From Muribaculaceae bacterium (GTDB taxonomy: Bacteria; Bacteroidota; Bacteroidia; Bacteroidales; Muribaculaceae): a stretch of 64,000 nt of DNA. A model generated the notes under the pieces. That model had not been told where the DNA came from and ran no database searches. It saw only the letters and a list, made by a program, of their open reading frames with translations. Positions 25,721-33,209 of this stretch are shown piece after piece. Position 1 is the first letter of the stretch. Each line of letters begins with the position of its first letter. The position numbers and the translations under genes are program-made. The stretch spans positions 358,894 through 422,893 of the forward strand of contig JAFZAC010000016.1 of NCBI GenBank assembly GCA_017548365.1, written 5' to 3'.

Positions 25721-25735
25721 GGGTTAAGGGTGCGC

Positions 25736-25790
25736 CTTTGGCGCGTGAATCGTGGATCGAGGATCGTGAACGTGGAACGGAGATAGAAGG
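25736..25790. repeat. Intergenic GATCG/GAACG-type short repeats after glnS
   Basis: A small palindrome (GCGCCTTTGGCGC) is followed by repeated ATCGTGGATCGAGGATCGTG-like units. A similar unit (gagaatcgagaatcggg) lies between the ABC and peptidase genes near 61007. No gene is seen between 25721 and 25854. Confidence 0.4.
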
Positions 25791-25854
25791 AAGGACAAAG
25801 TACAAAATTTCATTCCTTTAACTCATTTTATTCCTTTAACTGATAACTGAAAAA

Positions 25855-26133
25855 ATGCAGCACAAGGAATTAACAGAGAAACTGTCTAAATCACTCGGTC
25901 GTAACAAGAGTGACATAAATAAACTGATGGAAGCTCTGAGCAATGTTGTCGTGGAACGTTGCTCGGAGCTTGACAGCATCAGTGTGCCGCGTTTTGGAAC
26001 ACTTGAAGCAGTAAAGCATAATGAAACGGTTGAAATTGATGAGAAAACAGGCAAACGCATACTGATGCCGCCACGTGTGGAAATGAAATACACCGCCAGC
26101 AATGTGCTGAAAAAACGCTTGAACCGGTCATGA
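25855..26133 (+). CDS. HU/IHF-family DNA-binding protein
   Basis: The 92-residue protein has the HU fold: an N-terminal helical dimerisation part (ELTEKLSKSLGRNKSDINKLM), then VPRFGTLEAV and a beta-arm region (EIDEKTGKRILMPP) that would bind the DNA minor groove, and a C-terminal helix. It is diverged from housekeeping HU: the usual GFGTF is RFGTL and the arm lacks RNPxTG in its full form. Its stop overlaps the start of the next HU-like gene by 4 bp (ATGA), so the two are made together and may form a heterodimer. Confidence 0.9.
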   Translation: MQHKELTEKLSKSLGRNKSDINKLMEALSNVVVERCSELDSISVPRFGTLEAVKHNETVEIDEKTGKRILMPPRVEMKYTASNVLKKRLNRS

Positions 26134-27152
26134 AAGAGAAGATAGCATTCCCGCAACTTGTGGAGCTGGTGGCCGAGAAAGCAAGCACCACTACACGCAT
26201 GAGCGAACTGTTCCTTCAGGAACTCTTCGCCACTGTCACACAGGCTCTAGACAAGGGGCAAAGCGTGACAATCAAAGGACTTGGCTCTTTCAAAGTGGTG
26301 AAAAGCGGTAATGATGTGTTTTTTACTCCCGACAAAGACCTTGCCGAGGCGGTGAACTCGCCATTCGCACAATTCAAGCCAGTTGAGCTATCTGATGAAG
26401 TAACTCAAGAAGAACTTGACGAGATTGATGCCAGTATGGCGTCAGAACCAGTAGCTGCAGCTCTTGTAGAGCCAGTTGAAGCGGTTGAGTCCACCCAGGA
26501 ATCTACGGTTGAGATTGAGCAAGAAGAGGAGGTTGAAGCTATAGAAGAACCGCTACAAGAAGAACAACAACTGGAAGAAATGGTGATTGAGCCACAAAAA
26601 GCACAAGACGAAGCTGTTGAGGCGCCAAAAGGCTCAAATAATAAAAAATGGCTGGCTATTGCCGCTGCTATCGTGGCGATTGCGCTTCTTGCAGGCATTG
26701 CAACGCACTACATGAGCAAACAAGCTGCACCAGCACCAACAGCTGCCAAGAATGACAGCATAGCCACTCCACGGCCAGTGCCTGTGGTCACCGACACTCT
26801 GAGCCACGAGAACCGACTCTTTGATATGGCTCAGCGGCACTACGGCGACAAGGCATTCTGGGTGTATATCGCCCTTGAGAACCAAAATCAGCACCCCGAT
26901 TACCACAAGATACCCATGGGTACCCCTCTTGTCATTGCCCCTGCCAGCAAATATGGCATCAACAGCGACAACAAGCAAAGTCTGCGCAATGCTATGAACG
27001 AGGCCATGAAACTCAAAGCCCAAGTAAAGGCGATGAACAATGAAAACGGTAAGGACGGTAAGGACGACAAGGAGGAAAAGGGGGAAAAGGGGGACAAGAA
27101 AGAAAATAAAGAAAAAGACAACCACCATAGGCACCACCATCACCATCATTAA
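26130..27152 (+). CDS. Membrane-anchored HU-like protein with LysM-like domain and His-rich tail
   Basis: Domains in order within 340 residues: an HU-like domain (1-87, with IKGLGSFKVVKSG) in which the long DNA-clasping beta-arm is shortened; a very acidic linker (about 88-165); one transmembrane helix (172-193, WLAIAAAIVAIALLAGIATHY); a Pro/Ala-rich stretch; a LysM-like peptidoglycan-binding domain (about 224-272, NRLFDMAQRHYGDKAFWVYI); a Lys/Glu-rich segment; and a terminal HHRHHHHHH (332-340). The HU part would face the cytoplasm and the LysM-like part the periplasm, so the protein could tether DNA or another HU-fold protein to the cell wall. HU-like domains joined to membrane and SPOR or LysM modules are known in Bacteroidota, but their role is unsettled. 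It is coupled to the HU gene upstream. Confidence 0.87.
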   Translation: MKEKIAFPQLVELVAEKASTTTRMSELFLQELFATVTQALDKGQSVTIKGLGSFKVVKSGNDVFFTPDKDLAEAVNSPFAQFKPVELSDEVTQEELDEIDASMASEPVAAALVEPVEAVESTQESTVEIEQEEEVEAIEEPLQEEQQLEEMVIEPQKAQDEAVEAPKGSNNKKWLAIAAAIVAIALLAGIATHYMSKQAAPAPTAAKNDSIATPRPVPVVTDTLSHENRLFDMAQRHYGDKAFWVYIALENQNQHPDYHKIPMGTPLVIAPASKYGINSDNKQSLRNAMNEAMKLKAQVKAMNNENGKDGKDDKEEKGEKGDKKENKEKDNHHRHHHHHH

Positions 27153-27166
27153 GAAAGCACATCATT

Positions 27167-27538
27167 ATGATTGATAAATGCTTTGATATAGTTGCCAGTG
27201 TCCTATATAGTATTGCACGAGCCACAGGCATGACTTACAATGAGATAAACATCATTGTCTACTACCTCATTGTACCATTGACGTGGACTGTGATGATCGA
27301 CATCCTGCTAAAGAAGCCCATTATCACTCCCCTGCTGCTAATAGCGTGGGCAATAATCTTTTTCGCTCACCGCAAAGATTTTAGGAAATGGTGCGACTGG
27401 GCATTCCAAAAGTCGGTGGATTTCCTATTATGGTTCAAACGCATAGGATGGGATTACATATTGAGTTCGGTAATAATATGCGTAGTGATTCCCATCGTCA
27501 TCTATGCAACATTAATAACAGCACTAATCAAGCTTTAA
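27167..27538 (+). CDS. Small membrane protein of unknown function
   Basis: The 123-residue protein has three to four hydrophobic segments (about residues 27-45, 51-66 and 95-121) separated by a basic loop (HRKDFRKWCDWAFQK). I do not recognise a family. It starts 14 bp after the membrane HU-LysM gene and ends 24 bp before the next gene in the same direction, so it is probably part of that operon and may be a membrane partner. The start ATG follows AAGAAAGCACATCATT, which has no strong ribosome-binding site, as is usual in Bacteroidota. Confidence 0.75.
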   Translation: MIDKCFDIVASVLYSIARATGMTYNEINIIVYYLIVPLTWTVMIDILLKKPIITPLLLIAWAIIFFAHRKDFRKWCDWAFQKSVDFLLWFKRIGWDYILSSVIICVVIPIVIYATLITALIKL

Positions 27539-27562
27539 TATACAACTTAAAACATAATCGAC

Positions 27563-28216
27563 ATGAAAGGTAAACACATCTGCCAAAGGCTAAAAGAGAT
27601 CAGAATTGGTATTGCCCAAGCCAACGAAATAGACTACACTCCAGCTGAGTGTACCCACGAGGGCGACTGCGCAGGCACTTGCCCGGCATGTGAGAACGAA
27701 ATGCGCTACATTGAGCGCCAACTGCTGCGTCGCCAAGCCATTGGCAAAGCGGCTATAGTGGCAGGCTTGACTCTTGGAGCAACAAGTATTACGCCAGCAA
27801 TGGCTCAAACTCAACAAGTCCAACCCAACACAACAGTTGCTCAATTAACAGAGCCAAAACTTGTGGACTGTGCGCCTAACGACACTGCAGCTATAATAGT
27901 GCGAGGCCGCATTCTCTGCGAATCAGACCGTGAGCCGGCTATTGGAGCTACTATTCTTTTACTTGACAAGGATGGCAAAACAACAAAATCAGGCACTATC
28001 ACCAATGTCGATGGTCTATTTGCAATCAGAGTATCTAAAGACTCTAAAGTACAAATAAGTTGTATTGGATATCAAAGCGAAACAAGGACCTTCAACAAGC
28101 CTGAAGATGACTTGCTGATAATGTTAAAAGAGGACAAAAATGCCCTAATGGGTGATGTTATTATTATAAAGAAACCGATGCCCGATGTCGATGCCGACAT
28201 CTATGAAATGCGTTAA
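27563..28216 (+). CDS. Cys-motif plus membrane/signal segment plus carboxypeptidase-regulatory-like domain
   Basis: The 217-residue protein begins with a cytoplasm-side Cys/His cluster (CTHEGDCAGTCPAC, C30-H32-C36-C40-C43) that could bind metal, then a hydrophobic segment ending in a possible cleavage site (about 62-81, TPAMA), a linker, and a carboxypeptidase D regulatory-like/CarboxypepD_reg beta-sandwich (about 108-190: VRGRILCESDREPAIGATIL, GTITNVDGLFAI, ISCIGYQSET). The latter domain is common at the N-terminus of SusC/TonB receptors. The gene closes the HU cluster. Its stop codon overlaps the stop of the convergent TonB-domain gene (28213-28216). Confidence 0.83.
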   Translation: MKGKHICQRLKEIRIGIAQANEIDYTPAECTHEGDCAGTCPACENEMRYIERQLLRRQAIGKAAIVAGLTLGATSITPAMAQTQQVQPNTTVAQLTEPKLVDCAPNDTAAIIVRGRILCESDREPAIGATILLLDKDGKTTKSGTITNVDGLFAIRVSKDSKVQISCIGYQSETRTFNKPEDDLLIMLKEDKNALMGDVIIIKKPMPDVDADIYEMR

Positions 28217-28758
28217 TCACTTTCTTGGGCAATCTGCAACTTAAAATTAATTGGCAGAGTATACCATACATTAACTGGGTCACCATCAGAATTTCGACCT
28301 GGAATAAAATCAGGCAGCAACCTGCAAACTCTTATCGCCTCGTTGTCAAGAACGGGGTGTACGCTTTTAGCAACCTTCACCTCACCTACCTTTCCTGACT
28401 TAGTTATAACAAATTGCACAACAACTTTGCCTTCAATTTTATTATCTTGTGCCGCTATGGGATAGGTAAGATTGGCCCCGATAAAATTCATCAGCGCCCT
28501 GTCACCTCCAGGAAATTCTGGCATGTGGGCGGCACTCATGAGCACCTTGTCTTCCACACAATCTATTGATTTTGGAGGATCTAGATATACGACTTCACTG
28601 TCATCCACCACCATAATTTCATATGTAGTGCCCCTCTGTTTCTTTTCGGTCTTGTTAACGCGTTTGCGTGTCTTCTTCTTTTTAGCGTCAACACTCTGCG
28701 CAGCACCAAAGCACAAAGCAAGCACCATTATCACGTATAAAAATTTGTAATTCTTCAT
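28213..28758 (-). CDS. Secreted TonB C-terminal-domain protein without the usual membrane anchor
   Basis: The 181-residue protein has an N-terminal signal-like segment (about 1-25), a basic stretch, and a TonB C-terminal domain (about 95-178: FPGGDRALMNFIGANLTYP, GKVVVQFVITKSGKVGEV, NEAIRVCRLLPDFIPGRNSDG). Ordinary TonB has a long periplasmic linker after a membrane anchor; here the linker is short and the first segment may be cleaved, so this may be a periplasmic TonB-like adaptor rather than an energiser. It converges on the Cys-motif/carboxypeptidase-regulatory gene with overlapping stops, and the pairing of those two domains recalls TonB receptor systems. Confidence 0.88.
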   Translation of the reverse strand: MKNYKFLYVIMVLALCFGAAQSVDAKKKKTRKRVNKTEKKQRGTTYEIMVVDDSEVVYLDPPKSIDCVEDKVLMSAAHMPEFPGGDRALMNFIGANLTYPIAAQDNKIEGKVVVQFVITKSGKVGEVKVAKSVHPVLDNEAIRVCRLLPDFIPGRNSDGDPVNVWYTLPINFKLQIAQESD

Positions 28759-28820
28759 TTTTGCTATTTTTATTGGCTAATTAATTATTTATCAATGTAT
28801 ATCCTTCAATTACTTGTTTT

Positions 28821-28860
28821 ATGCATTCCGATTCTGAATTCCGCATTCTGAATTCTGCAT
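28821..28860. repeat. Dispersed ATTCTGAATTCCGCATTCTGAATTCTGCAT micro-repeat
   Basis: Three nearly identical units (GCATTCCGATTCTGAATT, CCGCATTCTGAATT, CTGCAT) lie just downstream of thiL. They match the unit at 63534-63551 and, inverted, those at 14938 and 63231. Confidence 0.55.
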
Positions 28861-29885
28861 TAATTAAAGGCGTTCCAGCCTTGAGCGCGAATCTCGATCT
28901 CGGCCTCATCGCGGGTTACCATATAAGCACCCAGTTCTGGTTTGGTTATGCGTCCAATGAGCTTGACAGTCTTCATCTGCTCCACTTTCTCGTGATCGGT
29001 TAACGGAACTGTGAAAAGCAACTCGTAGTCTTCACCTCCGTTCATTGCAGCTGTCACGAGGTTCATGTTCAACTCCTCGGCCATCACTGCAGTCTGGTAG
29101 TCAATGGGGATACGGTCTTCATAAACTCGGCACCCTACCCCGCTCTCCTTGCAAATGTGCAGCAGTTCGCTCGATAACCCATCGCTGATGTCCATCATTG
29201 AAGTAGGTTTGATTCCAAGCTCATGCAACTCGGCGATAACATCGGCACGAGGCTCGGGTTTGAGCTGACGCTCAAGCAGATACTCACGGCCTGCAAAGTC
29301 GGGTTGGAAATCCTGTTGTCCAGCACTGGCAGCACGCTCACGCTCAAGTAGCTGCAAACCCATGTAGGCAGCCCCAAGGTCACCGCTCACACAAATCAGG
29401 TCGGTGTCGCGTGCCCCACTTCGGTACACTATGTCCTCCTCTTGAGCTTCTCCCAGACATGTGATACTGATGAGCAGACCGGTGACCGATGCCGAAATGT
29501 CACCACCCACCAAGTCTACGCCGTAGCGCTCGCAAGCGGCATAGATTCCTGAGTATAGCTCGTTGATGTGCTCAACTGTGAAACGTTTTGAGATTCCCAA
29601 CGAAACGGTGATTTGCCGTGGTGTGCCGTTCATGGCATAGACATCGCTCAAGTTCACCGCAACAGCCTTGTAGCCCAAGTGTTTGAGAGGCGTATAGGTG
29701 AGGTCGAAGTGAATGCCTTCGAGCAGCAAATCGGTAGTGACGAGAGTTTTCTTTCCACCATAGTCAATTACGGCACAATCGTCGCCAACACCACGCAAAG
29801 TTGATGCGTTTTTCACCTTAAAATCACGTGTAAGGCTATCAATAAGCCCAAACTCACCCAATGTAGAAATCTCAGTCTCGCTCAT
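28860..29885 (-). CDS. thiL: Thiamine-monophosphate kinase
   Basis: ThiL phosphorylates thiamine monophosphate to the active cofactor thiamine diphosphate. The 341-residue protein shows the PurM/AIRS-like fold: FGLIDSLTRDF, GDDCAVIDYGGKKTLVTTD, GIHFDLTYTPLKHLGYKAVAVN, LVGGDISAS, SGDLGAAYMGL, MMDISDGLSSELLHIC and NGGEDYELLFT. The Asp and Lys residues that bind Mg and ATP are kept. Its promoter lies inside the terminator hairpin of the gene upstream. In related genomes thiL often directly follows the purine nucleoside phosphorylase; here two other genes intervene. Confidence 0.97.
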   Translation of the reverse strand: MSETEISTLGEFGLIDSLTRDFKVKNASTLRGVGDDCAVIDYGGKKTLVTTDLLLEGIHFDLTYTPLKHLGYKAVAVNLSDVYAMNGTPRQITVSLGISKRFTVEHINELYSGIYAACERYGVDLVGGDISASVTGLLISITCLGEAQEEDIVYRSGARDTDLICVSGDLGAAYMGLQLLERERAASAGQQDFQPDFAGREYLLERQLKPEPRADVIAELHELGIKPTSMMDISDGLSSELLHICKESGVGCRVYEDRIPIDYQTAVMAEELNMNLVTAAMNGGEDYELLFTVPLTDHEKVEQMKTVKLIGRITKPELGAYMVTRDEAEIEIRAQGWNAFN

Positions 29886-29906
29886 AGCATGTTTAATATT
29901 TGGTCA

Positions 29907-29937
29907 CAAAAATACAAAAAAATGGTTCAAAACCAAA
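29907..29937 (-). promoter_or_regulatory. Promoter of thiL
   Basis: Minus strand: TTTG (29934-29937), exactly 19 bp, TATTTTTG (29907-29914), 21 bp before the ATG. The -33 element lies in the loop region of the terminator at 29919-29953. Confidence 0.75.
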
Positions 29938-29953
29938 GTTTTTGAACCATTTT
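29919..29953 (-). terminator. Terminator after the 300-residue unknown protein, overlapping the thiL promoter
   Basis: A perfect 14-bp inverted repeat (AAAATGGTTCAAAA / TTTTGAACCATTTT) with a 7-nt loop, followed on the minus strand by TTTTTGTATTTTTG. It lies 24 bp beyond the stop at 29978. Confidence 0.85.
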
Positions 29954-29977
29954 ATATTAATGTCTAACCAGAGGGTA

Positions 29978-30880
29978 CTATACAGATTCACGTGTCTTTA
30001 CAATATAACTAGCTGGAATATTAATTGTTGTTTCTGCCACATTGCTACCTTTTGCAAAAAAACGATATTCAAACGACACACCTAGCGTTACAAGTTGTTC
30101 AAAGAAATCATCTCCAAAAGTCATCTTATTGATACTATAGGAATCATACGCATCTTTAGCAAGCAATCTCTTTAATGCATTCAAGGTTTCTTTATTCATG
30201 TCTCTGAGGTCAAATTCATTGTTGTGTTTCACGTCAACACACAGCTTGGCACCTTTCAATGAGATTTTTGTAAGCTCTAACTCATCAGAAATCTTTTGAG
30301 GCATTTTCTTACTCTCCTTATCAACAAATAATCTAATGTCATCAAGTGTGACATTTCTTTTCTTTGGAGTTTCCAACACCTGCTCCTGAGTATCATCATT
30401 GCTTTTATCAAAATCTGTCATTTTGACTGTATAATTGTTTCCTCTATCATAATAGCTTTTTTGATGAACCATATCCAATAAATCTACCGTGTTCTGATAA
30501 TGTTGTTCATCGTTATGATGTTTAATGTAAAAACGAATTCCACCTATCACCAAAGCAACAATCAATGTGTACAACCACTTTGATGATGAACCAGATTCAG
30601 AGGATGAATAATAATTTGAGTGATTGCTTGAGTCTTCAGCCTGGGTAGTTGCTGCATAGCCTGTTTGATTGTAGCCCTGCTCGTACTCTTGTTCATAAAA
30701 ACTGTTCAACAAATCTAGAGAGAGCGATGCCTTTGATTCATCGATATAGACTCCCCACTGGTCTGAATCATAGTTGGTTGCCACGTCCACATAACTGTCA
30801 ACGCCATTAGTCTTAAGAAATTCTGAAATTTGAAGAGCCAAATCTTTTTCTTCAACGAGTGTTAAAAGTGTATATTCCAT
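29978..30880 (-). CDS. Membrane protein with unrecognised C-terminal domain shared with its neighbour
   Basis: The 300-residue protein has an N-terminal soluble part (about 1-68) that resembles DUF2007-like signal proteins in pattern (LVEEKDLALQISEFLKTNG), a Ser/Tyr/Gln-rich linker, one transmembrane helix (about 101-120, WLYTLIVALVIGGIRFYI), then a C-terminal domain (about 180-295). The latter aligns with the next gene: ISLKGAKLCVDVKHNNEFD matches IFMEGKTIYYDAVVTDTDI, and VTLGVSFEYRFFAKGS with TINIPASYI matches VSMGISLNFRFYKENA with LTIPVSAREI. Function unknown. The gene lies between thiL and its paralogue, with its own terminator. Confidence 0.8.
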   Translation of the reverse strand: MEYTLLTLVEEKDLALQISEFLKTNGVDSYVDVATNYDSDQWGVYIDESKASLSLDLLNSFYEQEYEQGYNQTGYAATTQAEDSSNHSNYYSSSESGSSSKWLYTLIVALVIGGIRFYIKHHNDEQHYQNTVDLLDMVHQKSYYDRGNNYTVKMTDFDKSNDDTQEQVLETPKKRNVTLDDIRLFVDKESKKMPQKISDELELTKISLKGAKLCVDVKHNNEFDLRDMNKETLNALKRLLAKDAYDSYSINKMTFGDDFFEQLVTLGVSFEYRFFAKGSNVAETTINIPASYIVKTRESV

Positions 30881-30955
30881 AATTATCTAGTTTTTCTTCT
30901 ATATCAAAAAATACTGTTTAAGGTAATCAAGGATTCCAGATTTTTATCCTAAAAA

Positions 30956-30993
30956 CACCCGTCAAAAATTTATTAGCAATATTTTAACGGGTG
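30956..30993 (-). terminator. Weak hairpin after the two-domain secreted protein
   Basis: CACCCGT / ACGGGTG stem with a 24-nt AT-rich loop, 37 bp beyond the stop at 31030, followed on the minus strand by TTTTTAGG. A plausible but long-looped terminator. Confidence 0.45.
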
Positions 30994-31029
30994 AATCGGC
31001 TATTGGCAAATCACATAGACCACAAGTAA

Positions 31030-31938
31030 TCAACTTTCTTCGCCTAATCTTTTTATTTCTCTTGCCGAAACAGGAATTGTGAGAATGGGGTCACTAGCGT
31101 TCTCCTTATAGAATCTAAAATTCAATGATATTCCCATAGATACCATGTTGTTGAGTATTCCTGATGATTTAAAAGAATCATAGAAACTTTTTGCCATAGC
31201 AGGTTTTAATATATCTTTCATCAATTCAGGGTTAATTGCTAAAACATCACTGATATCGGTATCGGTAACTACTGCATCGTAATATATCGTTTTGCCTTCC
31301 ATAAAGATACTGTTGATTACAATTCCATATCCAGTGTCTATTGGTGTTTGTGAATTTACAACATTTATCATTTGCTGGAAAGTCTTCATGTCTACAAAAT
31401 TATCATTAGTTCCATTAGATGCGTTTTCTTTGCAGTACTTGACAATCTCTTTGTTAGTGACAGTCTTTGTTCCCAGCACTTTTCCATTGTCATCTTTTAT
31501 AGTAACCTTGTAATAAATACCTGTTTTCTCAAAAGTTTTCAATGGGACAGACAGCTGTTGCATCATCTGATTGGACATGACCATAATAGCTCTTTCACAA
31601 AGAAAAGAAAGATCAACCCCATCGAAAGATAATTCATTTTCATTCATAAAATCGGATGTATAAGACAAAACTATGTCTACACACTTATTTTTGAAGCTCA
31701 CCGATTCGGCTATTACACCGTCGTAACATTCATAAGGACAATTTAAAGACACAATATTAAAAGAGACAGAGTACAAGTCAAGAACATCTTGTGTTGACAA
31801 TTCTGAAGTTGATGACTTTGTAGCAGTAGTTTGCCTCTTTTGACTGTGTTTACGTCTGGTTTTAGCGTCAGCATCTAAGGTGCCGAATAGAAATATTAAG
31901 ACTAATGTCAATGCGAAAAATGGTTTTAACTGTTTCAT
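31030..31938 (-). CDS. Secreted protein with two copies of an unrecognised domain
   Basis: The 302-residue protein has a signal peptide (about 1-25, ending near DADA), a basic Ser/Thr linker, and two related halves (about 50-178 and 185-298). GVIAESVSFKNKCVDIVLSY in the first half matches GIVINSIFMEGKTIYYDAVV in the second; GIYYKVTIKDDNGKVLGTKT with VTNKEI matches GISLNFRFYKENASDPILTI with PVSAREI. The same domain is found once in the membrane protein at 29978-30880. I do not know its function; the pattern resembles short secreted Bacteroidales domains without a confirmed role. A promoter-like pair lies about 165 bp upstream. Confidence 0.8.
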   Translation of the reverse strand: MKQLKPFFALTLVLIFLFGTLDADAKTRRKHSQKRQTTATKSSTSELSTQDVLDLYSVSFNIVSLNCPYECYDGVIAESVSFKNKCVDIVLSYTSDFMNENELSFDGVDLSFLCERAIMVMSNQMMQQLSVPLKTFEKTGIYYKVTIKDDNGKVLGTKTVTNKEIVKYCKENASNGTNDNFVDMKTFQQMINVVNSQTPIDTGYGIVINSIFMEGKTIYYDAVVTDTDISDVLAINPELMKDILKPAMAKSFYDSFKSSGILNNMVSMGISLNFRFYKENASDPILTIPVSAREIKRLGEES

Positions 31939-32101
31939 AATAATTGTTTTTAGATTATTAAATAATTTTTTTCTTGATTTTCAACATTTTTCTATGTAGC
32001 GAGATATTCTTTTATTCAGAATAAACTTTTTCGTAAAAAGGTAATCAAACGCTATACTTTTCGGGCAAATATTTTACCGCTATTGATTAATTGTCACATC
32101 A

Positions 32102-32134
32102 CAAAGTTACTATATCAAGCGACTAACATGCAAA
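32102..32134 (-). promoter_or_regulatory. Candidate promoter of the two-domain secreted protein
   Basis: Minus strand: TTTG (32131-32134), 21 bp, TAACTTTG (32102-32109). It would give a leader of about 155 nt before the ATG at 31938, unusually long for this window. Confidence 0.5.
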
Positions 32135-32209
32135 TTTACAACATTATACATGACAACATTCAGGGTTTTAATGATGAAATGACAAGGTTTAAGGACTATC
32201 TGAAAACAA

Positions 32210-32247
32210 CTTGACCTGTAGTTCACAATTTTGAACCACAGGTCAAG
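32210..32247 (-). terminator. Terminator after the purine nucleoside phosphorylase gene
   Basis: A perfect outer 10-bp stem (CTTGACCTGT / ACAGGTCAAG) with inner GTTCA/TGAAC pairing; TTGTTTTC follows on the minus strand. It lies 57 bp beyond the stop. Confidence 0.8.
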
Positions 32248-32304
32248 AAAAATCTGTAACCTTAATCTTTAAGTTTTTATGCTAAGACTAAGTAAAATAA
32301 TAAT

Positions 32305-33147
32305 TTATACCTCGTCAAGTCGATTGATGACCTCTTGCACCATCAATGTCATGATGGGTTCGGCCTTTGATGCCGCTTGTTGAACTTCTTCGTGCGAGAC
32401 ATCAACAAAAATGCCTTCGCCTCCCAAGTCGGTAATAACGCTAAGACCAAACACATCCATATCGGCGTGGCGAGCGACAATCACCTCGGGCACAGTGCTC
32501 ATGCCCACAGCATCGCCGCCAATGCGATAGAAGTAGCGGTATTCAGAGGGGGTTTCAAAGGTTGGCCCTTGTGTTCCAACATAGACACCTTCCATCAAGC
32601 GTATCTTGTTCTCCTTGGCAATTTTACGCGCCAGTTCTATAATTCGATGGCTGTAAGCCTCGTTCATGGCAGGGAATCTTGGACCAAGCTCGTTGTAGTT
32701 CTTTCCACGCAAGGGGTGATCGGGGAAGAGGTTGATATGATCGGTGATGAGCATCACATCTCCAACTCGGAAGTCGGGATTCATACCACCAGCGGCATTG
32801 CTCACACACAGCACTTTCACACCTATTGCCTTCATGACACGGATGGGGAAAGTGGCCTCTTTCATCGAGTATCCCTCATAGTAGTGGAATCGTCCCTGCA
32901 TAGCCATGACATATTTCTTGCCAAGCATACCAAAGAGGAGTTGACCTTTGTGTCCCTCAACGGTGCTTACCGGGAAGTTAGGTATTTCGCCATAAGGGAT
33001 GGCAACCTTGATGTCGATTTTATCGGCAAGGTTTCCAAGTCCAGAGCCTAGAACGATAGCCACTTTAGGCATCTCGCCTCCCACTTTCTCTTTAATGAAA
33101 GTGGCAGTCTCTTGAATCTTTTCCAGCCAGTTAATTTCTTTTGTCAT
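32305..33147 (-). CDS. Purine-nucleoside phosphorylase (trimeric type)
   Basis: The 280-residue enzyme cleaves purine nucleosides with phosphate to free base plus ribose 1-phosphate. VAIVLGSGLGNLADKI, the phosphate-binding HYYEGYSMKEATFPIRVMK, VLCVSNAAGGMNPDFRVGDV, GVYVGTQGPTFETPSEYRY and AVGMSTVPEVIVARHADMDV are characteristic of the class II, homotrimeric PNP family. The specificity residues for adenine versus guanine/hypoxanthine cannot be settled here. It follows lpxK after 62 bp; sppA-lpxK-PNP is a familiar Bacteroidales order and suggests one transcript. Confidence 0.95.
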   Translation of the reverse strand: MTKEINWLEKIQETATFIKEKVGGEMPKVAIVLGSGLGNLADKIDIKVAIPYGEIPNFPVSTVEGHKGQLLFGMLGKKYVMAMQGRFHYYEGYSMKEATFPIRVMKAIGVKVLCVSNAAGGMNPDFRVGDVMLITDHINLFPDHPLRGKNYNELGPRFPAMNEAYSHRIIELARKIAKENKIRLMEGVYVGTQGPTFETPSEYRYFYRIGGDAVGMSTVPEVIVARHADMDVFGLSVITDLGGEGIFVDVSHEEVQQAASKAEPIMTLMVQEVINRLDEV

Positions 33148-33209
33148 AATAGTTTATGTGTTTAATTAATAATGATAAATATCAAATGGAATGAAAGTTG
33201 TGTCACTAA

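Larger units (their letters stand above)
31939..32304. other. 366-bp intergenic region
   Basis: No gene is seen. It holds a strong hairpin at 32210-32247 (terminator of the nucleoside phosphorylase gene), a promoter-like pair at 32102-32134 for the secreted protein, and otherwise AT-rich sequence. Confidence 0.7.

Noticed and set aside
27119..27152. His-tag as a vector contaminant
   Set aside because: The tract uses mixed CAC and CAT codons, includes Arg, and is embedded in ordinary genomic sequence followed by another gene.
29886..29977. TPP riboswitch in front of thiL
   Set aside because: The interval holds only a terminator and a promoter; the leader is about 20 nt, too short for a riboswitch.
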